Of a stretch of DNA of 64,000 bases, positions 60,262 through 64,000 are shown one piece after another; the stretch's first letter is position 1, and every line of letters starts with the position of its first letter. The DNA comes from Candidatus Koribacter versatilis Ellin345 (GTDB lineage Bacteria; Acidobacteriota; Terriglobia; Terriglobales; Acidobacteriaceae). The stretch lies in contig NC_008009.1 in NCBI RefSeq assembly GCF_000014005.1, positions 2,480,001 through 2,544,000 on the forward strand, given 5' to 3'. The position numbers and the translations under genes are program-made. Below the pieces are notes generated by a model that ran no database searches, was not told the DNA's origin, and saw nothing but the letters and a program-made list of their open reading frames with translations.

Positions 60262-60270
60262 TGTTATAAT
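60262..60270 (+). promoter_or_regulatory. Extended -10 promoter for yebC
   Basis: TGTTATAAT (TATAAT 60265-60270 with an upstream TGn) lies about 84 bp before the yebC start. No clear -35 is seen, as expected for an extended -10 promoter. Confidence 0.5.
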
Positions 60271-60353
60271 TCCGTTTTGGCTCCAGCGCAAAGGGCAGTG
60301 TTGTGCCTTCGCCCGCGCGGAGACCAAATCATTCATACCTAAGGGGTTCCGCC

Positions 60354-61100
60354 ATGTCTGGCCACTCTAAATGGGCCACAATCAAGCACAAGAAGGGCGC
60401 ACTTGACGCGAAGCGCGGCAAGATCTTCACGCGCCTGATCAAAGAAATTACCATGGCTGCCAAGCAGGGCGGGGATGCCGAAAAGAACCCGCGCTTGCGT
60501 AGCGCCGTCGCCGCTGCAAAAGCCGAGAACATGCCGGCCGATAACATCAAGCGCGCCATCCAGCGCGGCACCGGTGAAATCGAAGGCGTGAACTACGAAG
60601 AAATCACCTTCGAGGGCTACGGTCCTGGAGGGGTTGCGATCCTGGTGGAAGTCACAACCGATAACCGCAACCGCACGGTCAGCGAAATCCGCCACGCCTT
60701 CGGCAAGAACGGCGGGAACATGGGCGAGGCCGGTTCCGTGGCGTGGATGTTCGCGAAGAAGGGTTCCATCGTCATCGCCAAGGCTGCGGCGAAGGAAGAC
60801 GACCTGATGAACCTGGTGCTGGAAAACGGCGCCGACGATCTGAAGGACGACGGCGACAACTGGGAAATTCTCTGCGACCCGAACGCCTACGAAGGCGTGC
60901 TCGAGGCGGTGAAAAAGGCGGGCATCACGCCGGAAGTAGCCGAGATCGGGATGATTCCGCAGAACTATATCAAGCTGGAAGGAAACCAGGTCAACACCAT
61001 GGTGCGTCTGCTGGAAGCGCTGGAAGACGGCGACGACGTACAGCATGTGTACTCGAACGTGGACTTCGACCAGGCACAGCTTGAGCAGGTTGCGGGATAG
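60354..61100 (+). CDS. yebC: YebC/PmpR family transcription/translation regulator
   Basis: 248 residues from ATG 60354 (AAGGGG upstream). The start [20 protein letters not shown] is the family signature, then [19 protein letters not shown], the central [20 protein letters not shown], and a C-terminal [20 protein letters not shown]. Members act as DNA-binding regulators or translation factors easing polyproline stalls. Followed by a terminator hairpin. Confidence 0.95.
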   Translation: MSGHSKWATIKHKKGALDAKRGKIFTRLIKEITMAAKQGGDAEKNPRLRSAVAAAKAENMPADNIKRAIQRGTGEIEGVNYEEITFEGYGPGGVAILVEVTTDNRNRTVSEIRHAFGKNGGNMGEAGSVAWMFAKKGSIVIAKAAAKEDDLMNLVLENGADDLKDDGDNWEILCDPNAYEGVLEAVKKAGITPEVAEIGMIPQNYIKLEGNQVNTMVRLLEALEDGDDVQHVYSNVDFDQAQLEQVAG

Positions 61101-61117
61101 CTAAAAAGCGATACTTG

Positions 61118-61139
61118 AAGGCTGCCTTCGGGCGGCCTT
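61118..61139 (+). terminator. Intrinsic terminator of yebC
   Basis: AAGGCTGCC, loop TTCG, GGCGGCCTT: a 9-bp stem with one G-U pair and a UUCG-type tetraloop, followed by TTGTTATTT. Confidence 0.8.
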
Positions 61140-61161
61140 TGTTATTTGTCCGAAGCGCAGT

Positions 61162-61188
61162 CACCACAGAGACGCAGAGGCACAGAGG
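61162..61188 (-). repeat. CCTCTGTGTCTCTGTGGT-type dispersed repeat
   Basis: Read on the minus strand: CCTCTGTGCCTCTGCGTCTC, then TGTGGTG. Two related copies lie at 49269-49295 and 49511-49537. It sits between the yebC terminator and the GNAT gene stop. Confidence 0.6.
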
Positions 61189-61189
61189 A

Positions 61190-61687
61190 TTAGGAAATCT
61201 TGAGGCAGCGTCGCTCCATCAGCACCGTGTCGCGCCAGACTCCGTTGAGGCAGCCGATCCGTTCGCGCCGCCCGACGATCCGAAAGCCGCAGCCTTCATG
61301 AAGTCGGATGCTGGCAGTGTTTTCCGGAAAGATCCCGGCTTGCAGCGTCCAGAAACCAGCAGTTTCGGATGCAGTGATCAGCGCGTGGAGAAGTTGTAGG
61401 CCGACGCCTTTGCCGCGTGCGCTCTCAGCGACGTACACGCTGACTTCGCCTACGCCCGCATAAACAGCGCGTTGCGAGACGCGGCTGAGGGCGGCCCAAC
61501 CGACAATCTCATCGCCTATGCGCGCGACCAGACGACACGACTCAACGTGTCCGGCACTCCACTTCTCCCATGTAGGCGCTTCGGTTTCGAACGTGGCGTT
61601 TCCGGTCGCGATGCCTTCTGCGTAAATCCTGCGAACCGCTGCCCAATCTGCGGAGAGCATCGGCGCGATGACGATTTCTGAGCCCAT
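61190..61687 (-). CDS. GNAT family N-acetyltransferase (phosphinothricin acetyltransferase-like)
   Basis: 165 residues from ATG 61687. GNAT fold: MLSADWAAVRRIYAEGIATG, ATFETEAPTWEKW, VGEVSVYVAESARGKGVGLQ with the acetyl-CoA P-loop (RGKGVG), and NTASIRLHEGCGFRIVGRRE. This order matches phosphinothricin/methionine sulfoximine acetyltransferases. TATAAT lies only 6 bases before the ATG, so the mRNA is probably leaderless. A longer frame to 61777 overlaps the terminator. Confidence 0.9.
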   Translation of the reverse strand: MGSEIVIAPMLSADWAAVRRIYAEGIATGNATFETEAPTWEKWSAGHVESCRLVARIGDEIVGWAALSRVSQRAVYAGVGEVSVYVAESARGKGVGLQLLHALITASETAGFWTLQAGIFPENTASIRLHEGCGFRIVGRRERIGCLNGVWRDTVLMERRCLKIS

Positions 61688-61693
61688 CTTGTG

Positions 61694-61699
61694 ATTATA
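61694..61699 (-). promoter_or_regulatory. -10 box immediately upstream of the GNAT start
   Basis: A perfect TATAAT on the minus strand, ending 6 bases before ATG 61687. A transcript starting at the normal distance would begin at or beside the start codon. The -35 region is weak (TTTTGC at 17-base spacing). Confidence 0.5.
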
Positions 61700-61715
61700 G
61701 GAAGGGAAGTCGTTA

Positions 61716-61758
61716 GGCAAAACAAGAGGCCGGAGAATATCCGGCCCGTTGTTTTGCC
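61716..61758 (-). terminator. Imperfect long hairpin, likely terminator
   Basis: GGCAAAACAA and TTGTTTTGCC arms enclose GCCGGA/TCCGGC. It lies downstream of the phosphoesterase gene ending at 61774 and upstream of the GNAT promoter. Confidence 0.6.
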
Positions 61759-61773
61759 TCTTTTCTGCGGTCG

Positions 61774-63849
61774 TCATCGTCCGCGGCCGAAGTCGAACAG
61801 CTCAAACATATCGCTGATCGCAGGACCGTTGACGGGAACGTACGGGTTGTCCCACTCAGCTTTCGGGTTGGGGAAGTTGTCGCGGCTCCGCTTCGTCACT
61901 GGCTGCAGCTTCCAGTTGCGCTCGATGAACTTGAGGATCGAGACGTGGTCGGCGTAGTCGTGAGCGATGTGGCCGCCGGTCGAATACTTCGAGACCACGA
62001 GCATTGGGATGCGGGTGCCGTCGCCAAAATAATCGAGCGGCTGGATGAAGCCGGAGTCGTAGTAGCCGCCGCCTTCATCGAAGGTGATGAAGATTGCGGT
62101 GTCCTTCCAAACCTCGGGGTTCGACTTCACTGCGTCCACAATTTTCTTGGTGAAGCCTTCAAACAAGTTCAGTTTCGACGAAGCGGGATGGCCATCTACC
62201 AGGCCGCTCGGCTTTACGAACGACACGGCCGGAAGCGAGTTGTTCTGAATGTCGTGGTAAAGGTCCGTGGTGTCCTTCATGTGTGCGTTGCGGACCTTCG
62301 CATCGGCCATGATCGAGGTGTCGTACTGGAACGGGTTGCAGATGTTGCAGTATTCGTCGGTGTTCGTGCCGATCGCGCCGTAATTCAACTGGTAAGGATC
62401 GGGCACATAGTTGTTCCACTGGTCGCCGTAATACTTCCACGAGACCTTCTTGTCGCTCATCTCGTCGCCGATGCTGCGCACCTCGGACGGCGGGATCGTG
62501 AACACCGTGTTGTTCGCGTTGGTGTCGGTGTAGGCATTGTTGCCGTTGCCGAAGTAGCCCGGGTTGTAGTTGTTCAGCAGGTAATAGTGGCCCTTCTCGC
62601 AATTTGCCTTCACCGGACGCTTAAGCGAATGAAGATAGGTCACGACTTCCGCTACGCCCGGCTGGCTGAGGTCCGCACAGTCACTATACGAGCCACCGCC
62701 GTACGATGGCGAGCCGAAGGAACCGCCGCCGTAGCCATCTTCGGTGTACCAGTTGTTGGTGCCCGGAGCCGGATTCGGGTTCTCAATTTGATCTACGATC
62801 CCCGCACTCGGAGTGCCGCTCGCGACTTCCTGGTTGTGCGGCGGTTTCGCAGCGTGCCCCTTGCCATCGCTGAAGAAGATCATGTCGCCGTGGCCAAGCA
62901 TAATGTGGTTCGCACCAGTGCCGCCCTGGACGGACTGATGGAAGTTGTCGCTCATCGCATACTGGTCAGCGAGCTTCTTGAAGTAAGGAGCATCACCTTG
63001 CAGCATGTTGTAGAAGCCCATCGCGGTCGAGCCTTCGCCCGTGGTCACCGCGCCGGGAGCATAGTCGGTGCTGAAGTTGGAAGGCTGCGCAATGCCGTTC
63101 GCGCCGGCTCCCACCGTCGTTTCCACCCACGGGAAGAGTTTCGAGTTACAGCCCGAAGGATTGGATTTTGTCGCACGCTTCGCGCTGCAATTCAGCTGCT
63201 GCCACATCTGGTAGAAGCGGTGCACTGGGCTGGCCGCGTAGGCGTTGTAGTCCAATGTGCTGCTGTTGGTGAGCTGGAACGGCCCTGGAGGAAGGTTGTT
63301 CACGTTGGTAATGCGCGTATCGGGTGTCCGCGATGTCAGTCCCGTTCCGCCGGAGATTAGGTACTGGTAATAGTCGGAGGGCAGTCCGTTCTCCGACTGC
63401 TGCGCCAGCGTGAGGCTGTCGCCCGGGATCGGAGAGTCTTTTGCGCCTCCCACGAGGGGAGCGGGCATTACATTTCCGGGGAACGAGGTTTTGGGTGGGC
63501 TCAGAAGAAAGGCATCGGGAGCAGCGTCACTGGCTGCCTTTTGCTCAGCGAGTTTGAACTTCGGTCCGGGTGTTCCGTCGGCGTTGATGATGCCTTGAGA
63601 GAGCAGGTTCCAAACACTCTCGCCGCGTTTGGGGATGTAGGTGGCAAAGACGTGATCGAAGGTACGGTTTTCACCGATGATGACGATCACATGCTTGATG
63701 GGGGTGCGCGTATCCGCATCTTTCGTCGAACGATTGTCTTCGACGACGCCTGCGAAGCTTGAGCCGACTGCGAACTGGAACATTGCGAGCGTTACAAGTC
63801 CAGTGCGCATGCTGCGCAGAGCTCGTGATGCGATCTGCTTGAGAGACAT
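61774..63849 (-). CDS. Exported phosphoesterase family protein (phospholipase C/acid phosphatase AcpA type)
   Basis: 691 residues. Start ATG 63849 has AGGAGG five bases upstream. Signal peptide about residues 15-34 (TGLVTLAMFQFAVGSSFAG). Family motifs: HVIVIIGENRTFDHVFATYI (Asn/Thr at the metal-nucleophile site), ANHIMLGHGDMIFFSDG, VSFVKPSGLVDGHPAS, AIFITFDEGGGYYDSGF and RIPMLVVSKYSTGGHIAHDY. It hydrolyses phosphoesters or phospholipids outside the cytoplasm, which suits phosphate or lipid scavenging in soil. Confidence 0.9.
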   Translation of the reverse strand: MSLKQIASRALRSMRTGLVTLAMFQFAVGSSFAGVVEDNRSTKDADTRTPIKHVIVIIGENRTFDHVFATYIPKRGESVWNLLSQGIINADGTPGPKFKLAEQKAASDAAPDAFLLSPPKTSFPGNVMPAPLVGGAKDSPIPGDSLTLAQQSENGLPSDYYQYLISGGTGLTSRTPDTRITNVNNLPPGPFQLTNSSTLDYNAYAASPVHRFYQMWQQLNCSAKRATKSNPSGCNSKLFPWVETTVGAGANGIAQPSNFSTDYAPGAVTTGEGSTAMGFYNMLQGDAPYFKKLADQYAMSDNFHQSVQGGTGANHIMLGHGDMIFFSDGKGHAAKPPHNQEVASGTPSAGIVDQIENPNPAPGTNNWYTEDGYGGGSFGSPSYGGGSYSDCADLSQPGVAEVVTYLHSLKRPVKANCEKGHYYLLNNYNPGYFGNGNNAYTDTNANNTVFTIPPSEVRSIGDEMSDKKVSWKYYGDQWNNYVPDPYQLNYGAIGTNTDEYCNICNPFQYDTSIMADAKVRNAHMKDTTDLYHDIQNNSLPAVSFVKPSGLVDGHPASSKLNLFEGFTKKIVDAVKSNPEVWKDTAIFITFDEGGGYYDSGFIQPLDYFGDGTRIPMLVVSKYSTGGHIAHDYADHVSILKFIERNWKLQPVTKRSRDNFPNPKAEWDNPYVPVNGPAISDMFELFDFGRGR

Positions 63850-64000
63850 GCCATCCTCCTAAAACTCGGGGCAGAAACCCCGGTAGAGGAGTGATAAACG
63901 CCGCTCATTGCAGTCTGGTTTCTCGTCCGTGAACGCCAGAAGAATCGCGAGTGAATATACACACGCCAAATGTAGTGGAAGGTAAACCCTTAGTACTCTG

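Noticed and set aside
61945-63360. A 471-codon plus-strand frame
   Set aside because: Antisense to the phosphoesterase gene, whose family motifs are clear; the translated frame is Val/Arg/His-rich with no recognisable domain.

Overview
The window reads as ordinary chromosome from an Acidobacteriota bacterium, probably Koribacter/Acidobacteriales-like. This is inferred from gene style, not from a marker gene. Supporting signs: an outer-membrane lifestyle (Kdo hydroxylase, TonB-dependent receptor, three proteins ending in TonB C-terminal domains); many Sec-exported proteins of acidobacterial type; RNase J; a high-GC, sparsely operonic layout with good Shine-Dalgarno sites; and several families of short dispersed repeats in the gaps.

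Layout. 1-1062: the 3' end of a tyrosine recombinase gene facing the 3' end of tRNA-Glu, i.e. the likely edge of an integrated element. 1.1-8.1 kb: Kdo hydroxylase divergent from a TonB receptor, two tandem beta-helix paralogs, a DUF4105 membrane protein and an exported Nif3-like protein. 8.2-13 kb: MEDS and YjbQ proteins, a ROK kinase, and a large secreted protein with an HELxE motif and beta-sandwich repeats. 13.1-24.8 kb: a TetR-acyl-CoA synthetase operon with a clear operator, UppP, threonine ammonia-lyase, a PIG-L/glycosyltransferase pair divergent from dapD, a dicarboxylate symporter, a RelB/ParE-type toxin-antitoxin pair and an EcsC protein. 24.9-31.3 kb: RNase J with three downstream genes, then cysK-cysE-DinB. 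31.3-38.9 kb: an ECF sigma factor with two small membrane proteins, a TonB-domain/ankyrin fusion, PepA, a lone cNMP-binding protein, a PilZ protein and secreted small proteins. 39.0-43.2 kb: a 36-bp tandem repeat array, murA and a Gly-rich exported protein. 43.2-54.7 kb: a GH3 glycosidase, a low-gene-density stretch rich in repeats and hairpins, an S9 peptidase, TrmJ, an arginase-family enzyme and a YkgJ protein. 54.8-64 kb: a zincin-like protease, an AhpD-like protein, an MFS transporter, a TonB-domain protein, YebC, a GNAT enzyme and a phospholipase C/acid phosphatase-type enzyme.

Functional groupings: cysteine synthesis (cysE/cysK) with a putative thiol transferase; cell envelope (uppP, murA, kdoO, dapD for meso-diaminopimelate); fatty-acid activation under TetR control; and a large secretome of hydrolases and surface proteins. 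I found no CRISPR array, no rRNA, and no obvious multi-gene defence or secondary-metabolite locus. The most unusual material is non-coding: the 36-bp minisatellite at 39.05-39.4 kb, three families of dispersed repeats sitting against stop codons, and the hairpin-rich 48.8-49.6 kb gap. Next come the ECF-sigma operon with an atypical small membrane partner and the TonB-domain fusions.
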